Of a stretch of 64,000 nt of DNA, positions 32,468-41,822 are shown in pieces (positions within the stretch are counted from its first letter, which is position 1; every line of letters begins with the position of its first letter). The DNA comes from JAHBTB01 sp964451255. GTDB lineage: Bacteria; Armatimonadota; Fimbriimonadia; Fimbriimonadales; Fimbriimonadaceae. The notes below the pieces were generated by a model, which worked only from the letters and a program-made list of their open reading frames with translations, made no database searches and had not been told where the DNA came from. The position numbers and the translations under genes are program-made. The stretch covers positions 186,001-250,000 of the forward strand of contig CAYVHL010000001.1 of assembly GCA_964451255.1 (NCBI GenBank), written 5' to 3'.

Positions 32468-33178
32468 CTATCGGTCGGGTGCCGAAGGGTCGCCCTTTCG
32501 GAGCCACACACGCTCAAGCACCTTGACGAGCCCAGGGTCGGCCTTGACCAGGTCAGCACGGTCAAAGGGATAGAAGTCGTTCCTGCCGAAGTAAGCCTCT
32601 GTCCCCTCCGCGAAGTACTCCCGCTCGTTCGTCATAGCGTAGGCGCGCTCAAATGTGTCGGGGATGCCGGTGCCGTGCCAACGCTCGACCCTGTCGTAGA
32701 CGCCGCTTGCCATCGCACTCTTGTAGGCTGCGACGATGTCCTTGTCTTCAAAGCCCAGCACCTGGTCGTGGTAGGCGTGGGCGAGTTCGTGAAGCATGAG
32801 CATCGGCATCCGGTCCACCTCTTTGGCCAAGATCCGCATGTTCGTGACCTCCACACCCTTGACCATTGACGGATCACGGCCGTTCTCGCGGAGCCAGTCC
32901 GCCCCCGGGTGGTACTCGGCCCTTGGCTGGACGCCGGGATACTCGGGTGAGACGTAGACGGTCACGTGTCGCAACGACTTGAGCGCTTTAGGCGGCACCT
33001 TCTCGGCCACAAGTTCCAACTGCGCGGCGATCAGCTTGAGCCCGGCCTCGGTTCCCGCTTTGTCCGATGTCAGAAGCTCCGTCCGCACCTTGACCGTCCA
33101 ACCGGACACGTCGCGGGTCACGTACGACCACGGCCCCGCTGCCATCGCCAAGACCAATGCGCTCAACACGGCGGCCAT
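32468..33178 (-). CDS. secreted HExxH zinc metallopeptidase-like protein
   Basis: This 236-residue protein has a short signal peptide (VLSALVLAMAAG) and LMLHELAHAYHDQ (His130, Glu131, His134), the gluzincin zinc site. A likely third ligand is in NEREYFAEGTEAYFGRND. The substrate is unknown. It starts one base after the stop of the PhyH-like gene on the same strand, so both are in one operon. Confidence 0.78.
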   Translation of the reverse strand: MAAVLSALVLAMAAGPWSYVTRDVSGWTVKVRTELLTSDKAGTEAGLKLIAAQLELVAEKVPPKALKSLRHVTVYVSPEYPGVQPRAEYHPGADWLRENGRDPSMVKGVEVTNMRILAKEVDRMPMLMLHELAHAYHDQVLGFEDKDIVAAYKSAMASGVYDRVERWHGTGIPDTFERAYAMTNEREYFAEGTEAYFGRNDFYPFDRADLVKADPGLVKVLERVWLRKGDPSAPDR

Positions 33179-33179
33179 T

Positions 33180-33989
33180 TTACGCTTGGCCCGGCCTACC
33201 AGAACGCCGGTAGATCAGAGGGACCTCGGCTTCGTCGTCCAGTACATCACCTACCTTGAGAGACGCATGGTAGCCTTCTGACAACACATTTCGCACACCG
33301 TTGAATGTCGAACCGTCGGGCATGTAGGCGCAGGTCATTGCCCGTCGAGGCTTGTTGGTCATGTTTGCCCCTGCACCGTGGGCGACAAGTCCGTTATGGT
33401 AAAGAGCCGAACCGGCCGGACAGGGGCACGCCACCGACTCGACCTTCAACCACTCTGGATAGGCTTTGAACAGGTCGCTCTGGTTCGCGCCGATCGGTGT
33501 CTGCTCAAACCTGGCAGATCTGTGCGTTCCGGGCAGGTAGTACAAACAACCGTTGTCTCTGGTCGCGTCATCTAACGCCACCCACAGGGAGATCGCGTCG
33601 CGTGAGGAGAACGACCAGAATGGATTGTCCAAATGCCATCCGGTCGGGTTGCCAAACGGAGGCTTGACCAGTGCTTGGTCGTGCCAGATGCGGACACCAT
33701 CGACCCCCGCCAGTTCGGCGGCCAACTTCCCAAGGCGTGGATCGTCCATGATCTCCCTCATGCCTTCGTGGACGTCGCGCAACTTGATCGCCTGTGTGAA
33801 AACCTGGGCGTAATAGCTGTCGGGGTCGCCTTGGTTTTGCAAGTGTTCCGTCTTCAGGCGGGCTGCGATGCCTTCACGGACCTGCTCGCGCCATGTTTCC
33901 AGTTCCCCTTCGTCAAGGAATCCTTCGATGACGAGGAACCCGTTCTCACGGTAAGCCTCGACCTGCGCGTCAGACAGTTCTGTCCTCAT
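33180..33989 (-). CDS. phytanoyl-CoA dioxygenase (PhyH) family protein
   Basis: This 269-residue Fe(II)/2-oxoglutarate oxygenase has the facial triad in GWHLDNPF (HxD) and LVAHGAGANMT (distal His), with LYYLPGTHRSAR typical of the family. The N-terminus AQVEAYRENGFLVIEGFLDEGEL is the standard PhyH opening. The start at 33989 has TAAGAT eleven bases upstream. A longer frame upstream overlaps the divergent gene's promoter region and is not used. The substrate is unknown. Confidence 0.87.
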   Translation of the reverse strand: MRTELSDAQVEAYRENGFLVIEGFLDEGELETWREQVREGIAARLKTEHLQNQGDPDSYYAQVFTQAIKLRDVHEGMREIMDDPRLGKLAAELAGVDGVRIWHDQALVKPPFGNPTGWHLDNPFWSFSSRDAISLWVALDDATRDNGCLYYLPGTHRSARFEQTPIGANQSDLFKAYPEWLKVESVACPCPAGSALYHNGLVAHGAGANMTNKPRRAMTCAYMPDGSTFNGVRNVLSEGYHASLKVGDVLDDEAEVPLIYRRSGRPGQA

Positions 33990-34080
33990 TGCCCAGGTCG
34001 ATCTTATCCCCTTGTCGCGGGCCCGCCCGCACGTCTCCCTATTTTCGAAGTCCCGACAAGCCAACGTAAAGGGTAAGGAC

Positions 34081-34989
34081 ATGTCTGCCATCGATCGCGT
34101 CTCTCGATACGTCTACGGTACGACCAGGCTCGGCGACAAACGCATCCCGTTCGAAGACAGGGTCGGGATCGCGCGGGCCGCGATGGGCCTCGACGTGTGG
34201 TTCCACGCGAGCCACCAGTACGGCGACGCCCTGCAAGTCCTGCGGACGGCGTTCGCGTCGAGCCCCGACCAAGTGCCGGGACTCATCTTCAAGACCGGCT
34301 TGGAGTCTGCCGCCCAGGTAAGGGGCCAGATCGAAGAACAGCTAGAAACAGTCGGCCGCGACCACCTGGAGATCGCCCAGCTTTGCGCGGCCGGCGGACT
34401 GGCCAGGTCTCTACGCGAAGGAGGGCTGGATCTTGACGAGTTGGCCAAGATGAAGTCCGACGGATTGGTGGGCGGCTTCGTCCTCGAGGTCTTTCCGTGG
34501 ACTTCGGCGACGGCGAAAGGAGTCCTGAAGGGCCACCACGCCGACGGGCTGGTCGACGGTTACATCTTCTATCTCAACCCACTCCAACGCTTTGTCGACA
34601 ACGAGCTATGGAGCCTCCTCCAAGAGACGATGGCGCCGATAATCGCCATGCGCACGGTCGCGGGAGGCGACATCCGGGAGGTCGCCCAGCGCGACCCTTC
34701 CTCCGGATACCTTGTCGAACGGGCCAAGCTCGTGCTTCCCCTCTTCGAGAGGTCGGGCATGAACGACTGGCCGGCATTTGCCGCCAGCTTCTCGTTGGGA
34801 TTCTCTAATGTCCGGGCGACGGTGGGCTCCACAAGCCACCCGGAACGCATGAAGGTCTTTGAGCGCGCGGTCACCGAAGCAGCGCCGCTTGACAAGTCGG
34901 TGGTCGATCAGATCCTCGCCTACCAAGCCGCTTGGTTCGACGGTGTGGAAGTCCAAGGCGAACCGTGGGCGCTCTCCAACGCTTCCTGA
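34081..34989 (+). CDS. aldo/keto reductase family protein, altered active site
   Basis: This 302-residue TIM-barrel protein has the AKR outline: YVYGTTRLG at the start, FHASHQYGDALQVLRTAF in place of the usual DTAxxYGxSE, and LIFKTGLES with the catalytic lysine position. The acidic catalytic residue of DxxxxY appears replaced by His and the HxH block is not evident, so activity is uncertain. The start at 34081 follows AAGGGTAAGGAC. It diverges from the PhyH gene. Confidence 0.7.
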   Translation: MSAIDRVSRYVYGTTRLGDKRIPFEDRVGIARAAMGLDVWFHASHQYGDALQVLRTAFASSPDQVPGLIFKTGLESAAQVRGQIEEQLETVGRDHLEIAQLCAAGGLARSLREGGLDLDELAKMKSDGLVGGFVLEVFPWTSATAKGVLKGHHADGLVDGYIFYLNPLQRFVDNELWSLLQETMAPIIAMRTVAGGDIREVAQRDPSSGYLVERAKLVLPLFERSGMNDWPAFAASFSLGFSNVRATVGSTSHPERMKVFERAVTEAAPLDKSVVDQILAYQAAWFDGVEVQGEPWALSNAS

Positions 34990-35032
34990 CACCAGCGCAC
35001 TGGTAGCATGGGCTGTCTGGAGGGGTCGAGCC

Positions 35033-35482
35033 ATGCCACCTACATCGTTCCAATTTGAATCTGTTCTGTTGGGTGAAGCGGAAGGGCCGACCGGAATCCA
35101 GGTTCCGGCAGAAGTCATCGAATCCATGCAGGCGGGCAAGAAGCCGGCCGTGGCACTCGTGGTCAACGGCTATGCGTACCGGAGCACAGTGTTCGTCATG
35201 GGAGGAGACTTCATGGTCCCATTCAGCTCCGAACACCGTAAGAACGCCGGGTTGAAAGCAGGTGACAAGATCGCCGTCCAGATCGCCGTCGACACCGAGC
35301 CCCGGACGGTCGAAGTCCCCGAAGACCTCGCCCGCGCGCTCGAGTCGGCCGGTCTGACACAGGCCTTCGACAAGCTGTCGTACACACACAGAAAGGAGCA
35401 CGTGCGGGCGATAAACGAAGCGAAGGCACCTGAGACCCGCATTCGGCGGATCGAGAAGGCCATCGAGAAGCTCTCGGGCTAG
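35033..35482 (+). CDS. DUF1905/YdeI (OmpD-associated) protein
   Basis: This 149-residue protein has an N-terminal DUF1905 beta barrel (FQFESVLLGEAEGPTGIQVPAEVIESM, VNGYAYRSTVFVMGGDFMVPFSSEHRKNAGLKAGDKIAVQIAVD). A YdeI tail follows (VPEDLARALESAGLTQAFDKLSYTHRKEHVRAINEAKAPETRIRRIEKAIEKL). The family's biochemical role is poorly defined. The start at 35033 follows GGAGGGG. A second family member is at 57285. Confidence 0.85.
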   Translation: MPPTSFQFESVLLGEAEGPTGIQVPAEVIESMQAGKKPAVALVVNGYAYRSTVFVMGGDFMVPFSSEHRKNAGLKAGDKIAVQIAVDTEPRTVEVPEDLARALESAGLTQAFDKLSYTHRKEHVRAINEAKAPETRIRRIEKAIEKLSG

Positions 35483-35503
35483 GGCCGCAGGTAGCATCAC
35501 GCC

Positions 35504-38479
35504 ATGCCTCCCAAAGGGCCAGCGAAGATTCCGCGCCGCACTCTCCTGAAAATGGCCGGCGCAACGACTGCGGCGACGTTCGTGGCCCCCAAAGTGATGG
35601 CGGGGCCGTTCACCCAGGAAGACTTCCGGAGCCTGGTGCCAACCGACAAGAAGCTGCGCGCCGAGTGGGTCAAGTCCCTCTACGAACGGGGTGAGCCGAC
35701 CGAGTACACGGGCCACGCCTTACAAAACATCTGTATGCCGATCGGCGGCGTTTGTTGTGGGCTCGTCTATCTGAGCGGTGACGGCAGGCTCGGCCACTGG
35801 GACATCTTCAACTCAAACCGGTTCGGCGTACGCAAGGGAGACACCGAATACAAGGGGCAGAAAGTCGGCCCCGGTGGCGGCAGCGCCTATCTTGACCCGT
35901 TGCCGGTGGAAGAACCTTTCGAATTCGGCTTTGATTTGGCTGTGGACGGCGACAAGAAGCGGGAGATGGACTCCACTGGCTGGAGTGACGTCCTGTTCCG
36001 TGGCCAGTACCCCGTCGGTCTGGTCACCTACCATGACTACGCGACTGACTTGGAGGTCAGGCTCGAGGCGTTCTCTCCGTTCATCCCGCTCGACTTCGAG
36101 AACTCCAGCTATCCGCTGACATACCTCGCCTACACCATCACCAACAAGGGTAAGGCGACCGCCACGGGCGCCCTGACGGGAAGGCTGGAACACGCTGCCG
36201 GACGGTCGGCCGTCAAGGACGGTTCCGCGAGGCCGGTCACGAAACAGGGGTCGGACGGCATCCAGCACTCGGTCGAGCCCGTCCCCCAAGAGACGGCCCT
36301 CAGAAAGGACCTCTTGATTGAAGACTGGGAACGCGCCACCTATGCGCCCTGGGTCGCCGAAGGAACCGCGTTCGGCAAGGGGCCAGTGGCCCGAAAGGAC
36401 ATCATCCCCTATCAAGGCAACGTCGGCGGGCCTGGGGGCCACGTCGTCAACACCCACTCCAGCGCGCCGGCCAACGACGTGGTCGCCAGGGACCAATGCG
36501 TCGGCAAACTGACGGGCCCCCAGTTCACGATCCAGCGCAAATTCATCCATTTCTGGGTCGGCGGTGGAAACCACCCAGGCAAGGAGTGCGTGAACCTCAT
36601 CTTAGACGGCAAGACGGTGTTCAGCCAGACGGGTTACGACTCCAACCGCATGCGACCGGTCGCCCATGACGTCTCTGCCTTTGAGGGCAAGACCGCCCAT
36701 TTCGAGATCGTCGACACCGAGACCGGTGGATGGGGTCAGATCGGCGTGGGCCGCATTTGGCAGTCGGACGTCCCCAACGACGCCCCGCCCCTCAAAGACC
36801 GGCCCGACAACGGCTCCATGGCGCTCGTCGCTCTCGGGGACGCGCCGCAGACGACGGAGACGACGGTCTCCCAAGCCTTCACGGTCGAACCGGGCCAAAG
36901 CAAAACCCTTGAGTTCGTCGTCGCATGGCACTTCCCCAACCTGCAGATCGACGTCCCCGACGACGCCACCAAACGCCATTACTCGAAGCGGTTCAAAGAC
37001 GCCCTCTCTGTCGCCCGCCATTTTCGCACCCACCGAGACTTCTTGGTGGACACGACCCGCAAGTGGCGCGACACATGGTATGGCGAAGACGACGGCCCCG
37101 GGTTGCCCCATTGGTTCATGGAGCGGGTCTTCGCCAGCGCCAGCACCCTTGCCACGTCCGTCTGCCAGCGGTTCGGATCGGGCCGGTTCTATGGCTTCGA
37201 GGGCGTCGGCTGCTGCCCGGGCACCTGTGGCCACGTCTGGCAATACGCCCAGGCTGTCGGGCGCCTGTTCCCCGAACTGGAGCGCGACACCCGCGAGCGT
37301 GTCGACCTCGGCCTGTCCTTGAACAAAGACGGCGGCATCGGGTTCCGCGGCGAATTCGACATGAACGCCGCCATCGACGGACAGGCAGGGACGATCTGCC
37401 GCTTCCTGCGTGAGCACCAGATGTCAGCCGACGACGCCTTCCTCGAGCGCAACTGGCCACGCATCAAAAAGGCCGTCCGGTTCCTTATGAAGATGGACGA
37501 CGGCAAAGGGATCCTCGAGGGCGAGCAGATGAACACCCTCGACGCCGCGTGGTATGGCCAGATCTCGTGGATAACCTCCGAATACCTGGCCGCCCTCGAC
37601 GCCGCCCGGGCCATGGCCGACGCCGTCCATGACACTGCCTTCTCCAAGGAGTGCTCCGACCGCCTGGCCAAGGGGCGAGAAAGCTTCCTGACGTTGTTCA
37701 ACGGCGAGTACTTCATCCAAAAGCCGGACCCGTCCCACGCCGACGCGCTCGGCTATTACGAAGGCTGCCACGTCGACCAGGTGTTCGGCGACAGTTGGGC
37801 GCACCAAATCGGCCTGGGGTCGGTCCTGCCGGTTCCAGAGACCAAGAAGGCCCTCCAAAGCGTCTGGAAGTACAACTTCACACCCGACGTGGGGCCTTGG
37901 CGCGACAAGATGAAACCCGGGCGGTGGTACGCGGTCGCCGGAGACGCGGGCCTCATCATGACCACCAACCCCAAAGGCCTGAAGAACCCCTACCACGACC
38001 CCAAGGGAACGTTCCTCTTCTACTTCAACGAGTGTTGGACGGGCCAAGAACACCAAGTGGCCTCGCACATGATCGCGCTCGACATGGTGGAGGAAGGCCT
38101 CGCCCTCATCCGTGCCGTGCACGACCGCCATGACGGCCACCGACGCAACCCCTATAACGAGATCGAGTGCAGCGACCACTATGCCCGGGCGATGTCTTCC
38201 TACGGCGCTCTCGTGACGTTGACCGGCTTCCGTTACGACGGGCCGTCGGGTGCTCTGGGATTCGATATGAAGGCGCCGTTTGACAAAGGTGATTTCCAGG
38301 TGCCCTTCGTCGCCGCCGAGGGATGGGGGATCTTCGGGCGCAAAGGCGCAAGGCACTATATCGCCATCCATCATGGCAAGCTCAGATTGACAAGCCTGCA
38401 GATTTCAGGGCACGACCGCAAAACCCTTGCAAAACCGACGACGATCGAATCGGGTCAGACGTTCTGGATAGACCCTTGA
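35504..38479 (+). CDS. GH116-like (GBA2-type) glycosidase, Tat-exported
   Basis: This 991-residue protein has a twin-arginine signal (PRRTLLKMAGATTAATFVAP). The family's N-terminal beta domain follows (HALQNICMPIGGVCCGLVYLSGDGRLGHWDIFNSN). The (alpha/alpha)6 catalytic domain shows GCCPGTCGHVWQYAQAVGRLFPELERDTRE, LDAAWYGQISWITSEYLAALDAA and NPYNEIECSDHYARAMSSYGALVTLTGF. This is the DUF608/GBA2 pattern of beta-glucosidases and related enzymes. A 170-residue insertion in the N-terminal part (about 290-410) looks like an extra beta domain. The ATG follows TAGCAT by six bases. Confidence 0.87.
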   Translation: MPPKGPAKIPRRTLLKMAGATTAATFVAPKVMAGPFTQEDFRSLVPTDKKLRAEWVKSLYERGEPTEYTGHALQNICMPIGGVCCGLVYLSGDGRLGHWDIFNSNRFGVRKGDTEYKGQKVGPGGGSAYLDPLPVEEPFEFGFDLAVDGDKKREMDSTGWSDVLFRGQYPVGLVTYHDYATDLEVRLEAFSPFIPLDFENSSYPLTYLAYTITNKGKATATGALTGRLEHAAGRSAVKDGSARPVTKQGSDGIQHSVEPVPQETALRKDLLIEDWERATYAPWVAEGTAFGKGPVARKDIIPYQGNVGGPGGHVVNTHSSAPANDVVARDQCVGKLTGPQFTIQRKFIHFWVGGGNHPGKECVNLILDGKTVFSQTGYDSNRMRPVAHDVSAFEGKTAHFEIVDTETGGWGQIGVGRIWQSDVPNDAPPLKDRPDNGSMALVALGDAPQTTETTVSQAFTVEPGQSKTLEFVVAWHFPNLQIDVPDDATKRHYSKRFKDALSVARHFRTHRDFLVDTTRKWRDTWYGEDDGPGLPHWFMERVFASASTLATSVCQRFGSGRFYGFEGVGCCPGTCGHVWQYAQAVGRLFPELERDTRERVDLGLSLNKDGGIGFRGEFDMNAAIDGQAGTICRFLREHQMSADDAFLERNWPRIKKAVRFLMKMDDGKGILEGEQMNTLDAAWYGQISWITSEYLAALDAARAMADAVHDTAFSKECSDRLAKGRESFLTLFNGEYFIQKPDPSHADALGYYEGCHVDQVFGDSWAHQIGLGSVLPVPETKKALQSVWKYNFTPDVGPWRDKMKPGRWYAVAGDAGLIMTTNPKGLKNPYHDPKGTFLFYFNECWTGQEHQVASHMIALDMVEEGLALIRAVHDRHDGHRRNPYNEIECSDHYARAMSSYGALVTLTGFRYDGPSGALGFDMKAPFDKGDFQVPFVAAEGWGIFGRKGARHYIAIHHGKLRLTSLQISGHDRKTLAKPTTIESGQTFWIDP

Positions 38480-38603
38480 GCATTTCGGACTTGTCCACGC
38501 AACGGCTCTGAGCCATATATTTTCTAAGGACATTGACAGCAAGAACTAGTGTCTTCCTCGTAAAGATCCGTCATATCTTACGATGGAACCTAAGAAACCG
38601 CTC

Positions 38604-38738
38604 ATGTTCGCACGTTTCTGTGGTGCAAGCTCTGGGATAGACATATACTATCCTCGTTCTGACGATAGTGGGCGACCAGGGCTTGCGCTCCTCGGATTGG
38701 GTGCACTGCGTCTGATCCGACGCAAACGCAAAGCGTAA
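38604..38738 (+). pseudogene. relic of a PEP-CTERM gene (C-terminal anchor only)
   Basis: This 44-codon frame ends LALLGLGALRLIRRKRKA, nearly the same as the tail of the PEP-CTERM protein at 39074-39850. The bases after the stop (through the terminator) are also nearly identical. Signal peptide, body and the PEP motif are missing, so it is probably the remains of a tandem duplicate. Confidence 0.75.
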
Positions 38739-38760
38739 GACCGCTTGCTTGTGTTCCCAT

Positions 38761-38790
38761 AGGGCCAGATCTTCGGGCCTGGCCCTTTTT
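38761..38790 (+). terminator. terminator of the relic PEP-CTERM gene
   Basis: AGGGCCAG pairs with CTGGCCCT and five T lie at 38786-38790. It is homologous to the hairpin at 39874 but keeps the T-tract, so it may still stop transcription. Confidence 0.75.
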
Positions 38791-39073
38791 GTGGCTCTTC
38801 TTCACCACTGGGTGAGGTTGTCGGGTGTATCTGGCTTGAAGGGTACAAGCGCAATGCCGTGGCTACCTAGCCCCAAGCCGTTGGCCCGGCCCTTGCCGCG
38901 TTGTAAGCCGTCCTACTTTCTAAATTAGTCCTAGTTTTGCGTTGTTAGGATACGGTGATCTGACATTGAATCCGTCCCGATCCCAACAACTTGAACAGAG
39001 GCACTTCGTCAACTTCTGTCGTATACTATGTCCAATGCCGAGAGCAGGGTTCACGGCAAGGGAAACTAGTACC

Positions 39074-39850
39074 ATGAAGAAACTTGCATTCACAGCCGTG
39101 ATCTGCGCGGCTCTCGGAGGGGCGGCGTTCGGACAAACCTTCCAACTCGTCGATCAGAACTCGGTTGTCGATGGCGACGCTGTATCCCAACTTGCTGCCT
39201 GGCAGGTCGATGGCATCAACCAACTTTACAACGAGGACTACTACTTCCGGATCGGCAATAACCCCGAGGCACAGGTCTCGTCGCTCGGTAACCCTCTGGT
39301 CAACCAGATTGCGGCGAACATCGTCGAGGTCAGCTACGCCTCGACGGCGGTTCAGATCGACATTCTCTACTCTCTCTATGGTGGGAGCACTGGAAGCAAC
39401 ACTTCCGACATTGCCGAGACCGTCCGTGTTAGGAACCTGTCAGACGCCCCCCTCGACTTTCACCTGTTCGAGTACGACGACTTCGACCTCGATGACTCCG
39501 CCGACGGAGATCAGGCGATGGTCGTGAACTCCACGACCATCAACCAGTGGGACGGCGGAACCCAGGCGATGGTCGGCACCGTGCCTCCGTACGACCATTA
39601 CGAGATCACGACCTTCGCCGACACCCTGAACAAGCTGAACGACGGCGTCGCCGATGTCCTCTCGGACACCACGACAGCCAACCAGCCGGGCGACATAACG
39701 TTCGCGATGCAGTGGGACAGGACGATCGCGGCCAACGGCACGTTCCTTCTTTCGAAGGACAAGCAGATCACCTCAGTCCCCGAGCCGACGAGCCTTTCTC
39801 TCCTCGGACTGGGTGCGCTAGGACTGATCCGACGCAAACGCAAAGCGTAA
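39074..39850 (+). CDS. PEP-CTERM sorted surface protein
   Basis: This 258-residue protein has a signal peptide (KKLAFTAVICAALGGAAFGQ). The beta-rich body has an Asp-rich patch (EYDDFDLDDSADGDQ) that could bind calcium. The tail is SVPEPTSLSLLGLGALGLIRRKRKA, a PEP motif with helix and basic end. It should be anchored and then processed by an exosortase. The start at 39074 gives the shortest signal peptide. A TATACT box lies about 50 bases upstream. Confidence 0.88.
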   Translation: MKKLAFTAVICAALGGAAFGQTFQLVDQNSVVDGDAVSQLAAWQVDGINQLYNEDYYFRIGNNPEAQVSSLGNPLVNQIAANIVEVSYASTAVQIDILYSLYGGSTGSNTSDIAETVRVRNLSDAPLDFHLFEYDDFDLDDSADGDQAMVVNSTTINQWDGGTQAMVGTVPPYDHYEITTFADTLNKLNDGVADVLSDTTTANQPGDITFAMQWDRTIAANGTFLLSKDKQITSVPEPTSLSLLGLGALGLIRRKRKA

Positions 39851-39873
39851 GACCGCTTGCTTGTGTTCCCAAA

Positions 39874-39897
39874 GGGCCAGACCTCCGGGTCTGGCCC
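39874..39897 (+). terminator. hairpin after the PEP-CTERM gene
   Basis: A 10-bp perfect stem (GGGCCAGACC against GGTCTGGCCC) with loop TCCG follows the stop by 23 bases. There is no T-tract. It is convergent with the methyltransferase gene. Confidence 0.75.
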
Positions 39898-39918
39898 CGA
39901 CAATGTATCACTGCACCC

Positions 39919-41742
39919 CTAGGCCTTGCCTCGTTTGTAGACCTTAGCGATCAGAGAGTAGAGGGGTTTGATCCGGCGTAGACGTGCGTCAAGAGCCAGG
40001 CCGATTTTGACGCAACGCCTGCCCAGTTGATCTCTCAACCGTTGGTTTTCTTCGTTGAGCGACTTCAGGTAGGCGACAGAGTCGCCCCCCTCAGCGAGTT
40101 CGAGCCGCTTGAACTGCTCCAACGAAGCATCTCTGGGGAAGGTCGCCGGACGGATGGGTGCTGACATCGTCGCGGTCAGGCTGGCCAGTGCCTGTTCCGG
40201 AGTCACAAACCCGGTTATGGCCGCTTGGGCAGATGCCTCAAGGAGCAAGTCTCCCTCCAAATCTGGGGTCACGCCCACGCGCTCACATGCCGATCCGTAG
40301 AGCCCGTTCGCCGAGCCAAATGGCTGGCTCTCGCACAGTCGCAACGTCGTCGCCAAATTGTAAACGTTGCGTAAGACGAACCATGATTTACGCATCGGCG
40401 CTGGTAGCCGCCACTCCAAGTCGAAGTGCGCATATCCGTCGGGGGTTTTGACGGTGTTTTGGCTGATCGCGTCGAAAGCCTTGCCGTCCAAATCCCCATC
40501 CTCCCGACCCCAATAAGAAAACGACCATTCAAGAAACGCCACAAAGTCGTCCACAAACCTGTCGACGCCGTCAAAGTAGGCTGTCCGGCGCAGTGTCCGG
40601 TTAAGCTTGTCGTCCAAGAGTGCCCGGCTTGTCTCTCCTCCCTCCCAGAGTACGACTGGCTGTTCGGCCACCAAACCTTCCGTGGGAGATCGCAAAGCCT
40701 CCTTTTGGACGACCGGAGCTTGGTCGGCTCCGTCCGGGCAGGACAACACCGTGCGGATCGGCGTCCGGCGCGACAGGGAGTAGTGCCAGGCTCGCTCCTT
40801 GCCAGCCTCCAGCCTCCGCAAGAGCCTAGATCGGATCGACGAGCCTCCAGGAGCCCCACCAAGGAACAAGAACGAATTGGCAAACTCGGAATAGAGCCCG
40901 CTGCCCGCCGTTTGGTACAGCGCGATCGATGTTGGAAAGAACCGGACTCCCTTCACAGGCTCCCGCATCACGGCGTCCACCGCCATGCCCACGGCGAGAT
41001 AGGAATAGTCGTCAACCAACCGCTTCGACACTACGCAGTGCGGTGTCTTGTAGTCCGGCCAAGGATAGAACTCTTCAACTTCACCGATGCCGGCGCCCCG
41101 AAAGAGCTCCAGCAGACTGCTGCGTGAAAACGTCCGCACCGATTTGCCAGATGGATATCCGCAAATGCCATCAAACATCTGTCCGGTGTGGTCTTCCGGG
41201 GCTCCAGCCCAGTACTTGATCCCGTTTCGATTCTCAATCGCGACGGCCACGACTCCTCCCGGTTTCAAGAGCGACACCGCCTTGTCCATCATCCAGGTGA
41301 AGGCGGAACTCCCGTCTGGAGGAGAGGTATAGAGTTCGGCGTACTCCAAGACCCCGACCAAGAGCACGACGTCAAACCTGCGGTCGGTCTCAAAGGCGTC
41401 GATGTTCGAGGCGACCGCTTCCCAGTTCTCCAGCCCACGCATCCTCTTTCTGAGGGCGCGCAAACGTGGCTCCGTTCCCTCCACGGCCAAGAAGGAGGCG
41501 GCCGACTCCGCGACCACGCGCGACGCCCCGCCCATGCCGGCGCCGAGTTCAAGCACGTCAAGCCTCGAAAAGTCGAGGTGACGAAAGAGATTGCCACGCT
41601 CCGGGCAAAGGTGATATCTGACCGGCCAGTTATCGAACTCGACGGCGCCAAACGTGCTGAGTGACGAAACGTCCTGCGCCGCCGCGATCAAGTCGCCTAT
41701 GTGGGCTTCCAGTTCTTCCCCGTCGGTGTACGAGACCTTCAT
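39919..41742 (-). CDS. SAM-dependent methyltransferase, large
   Basis: This 607-residue protein has a class I methyltransferase domain at about residues 45-190: LDVLELGAGMGGASRVVAESAASFLAVEGTEPRLRALRKR (motif I and acidic strand end), FDVVLLVGVLEYAELY and LKPGGVVAVAIENRNGIKYWAG. The rest is unassigned, with a C-terminal coiled-coil (VAYLKSLNEENQRLRDQLGRR). Similar proteins are found in surface-polysaccharide loci, so glycan methylation is a reasonable guess. It follows the GH172-like gene by 80 bases. Confidence 0.8.
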   Translation of the reverse strand: MKVSYTDGEELEAHIGDLIAAAQDVSSLSTFGAVEFDNWPVRYHLCPERGNLFRHLDFSRLDVLELGAGMGGASRVVAESAASFLAVEGTEPRLRALRKRMRGLENWEAVASNIDAFETDRRFDVVLLVGVLEYAELYTSPPDGSSAFTWMMDKAVSLLKPGGVVAVAIENRNGIKYWAGAPEDHTGQMFDGICGYPSGKSVRTFSRSSLLELFRGAGIGEVEEFYPWPDYKTPHCVVSKRLVDDYSYLAVGMAVDAVMREPVKGVRFFPTSIALYQTAGSGLYSEFANSFLFLGGAPGGSSIRSRLLRRLEAGKERAWHYSLSRRTPIRTVLSCPDGADQAPVVQKEALRSPTEGLVAEQPVVLWEGGETSRALLDDKLNRTLRRTAYFDGVDRFVDDFVAFLEWSFSYWGREDGDLDGKAFDAISQNTVKTPDGYAHFDLEWRLPAPMRKSWFVLRNVYNLATTLRLCESQPFGSANGLYGSACERVGVTPDLEGDLLLEASAQAAITGFVTPEQALASLTATMSAPIRPATFPRDASLEQFKRLELAEGGDSVAYLKSLNEENQRLRDQLGRRCVKIGLALDARLRRIKPLYSLIAKVYKRGKA

Positions 41743-41822
41743 TGGACGCCCACAATCTTGGTTGGACGCACCGAGCGACCTTTGGTTCTGTTGGAACCGA
41801 GCTTAGGACGCCCGCCGCTAAG

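Larger units (their letters stand above)
38480..39073. other. intergenic region holding a PEP-CTERM gene relic
   Basis: No intact gene was found. The segment 38604-38790 repeats the 3' end and terminator of the PEP-CTERM gene that follows. The rest is AT-rich, with TATACT at 38646 and again near 39023, the latter a probable promoter for the PEP-CTERM gene at 39074. Confidence 0.6.
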
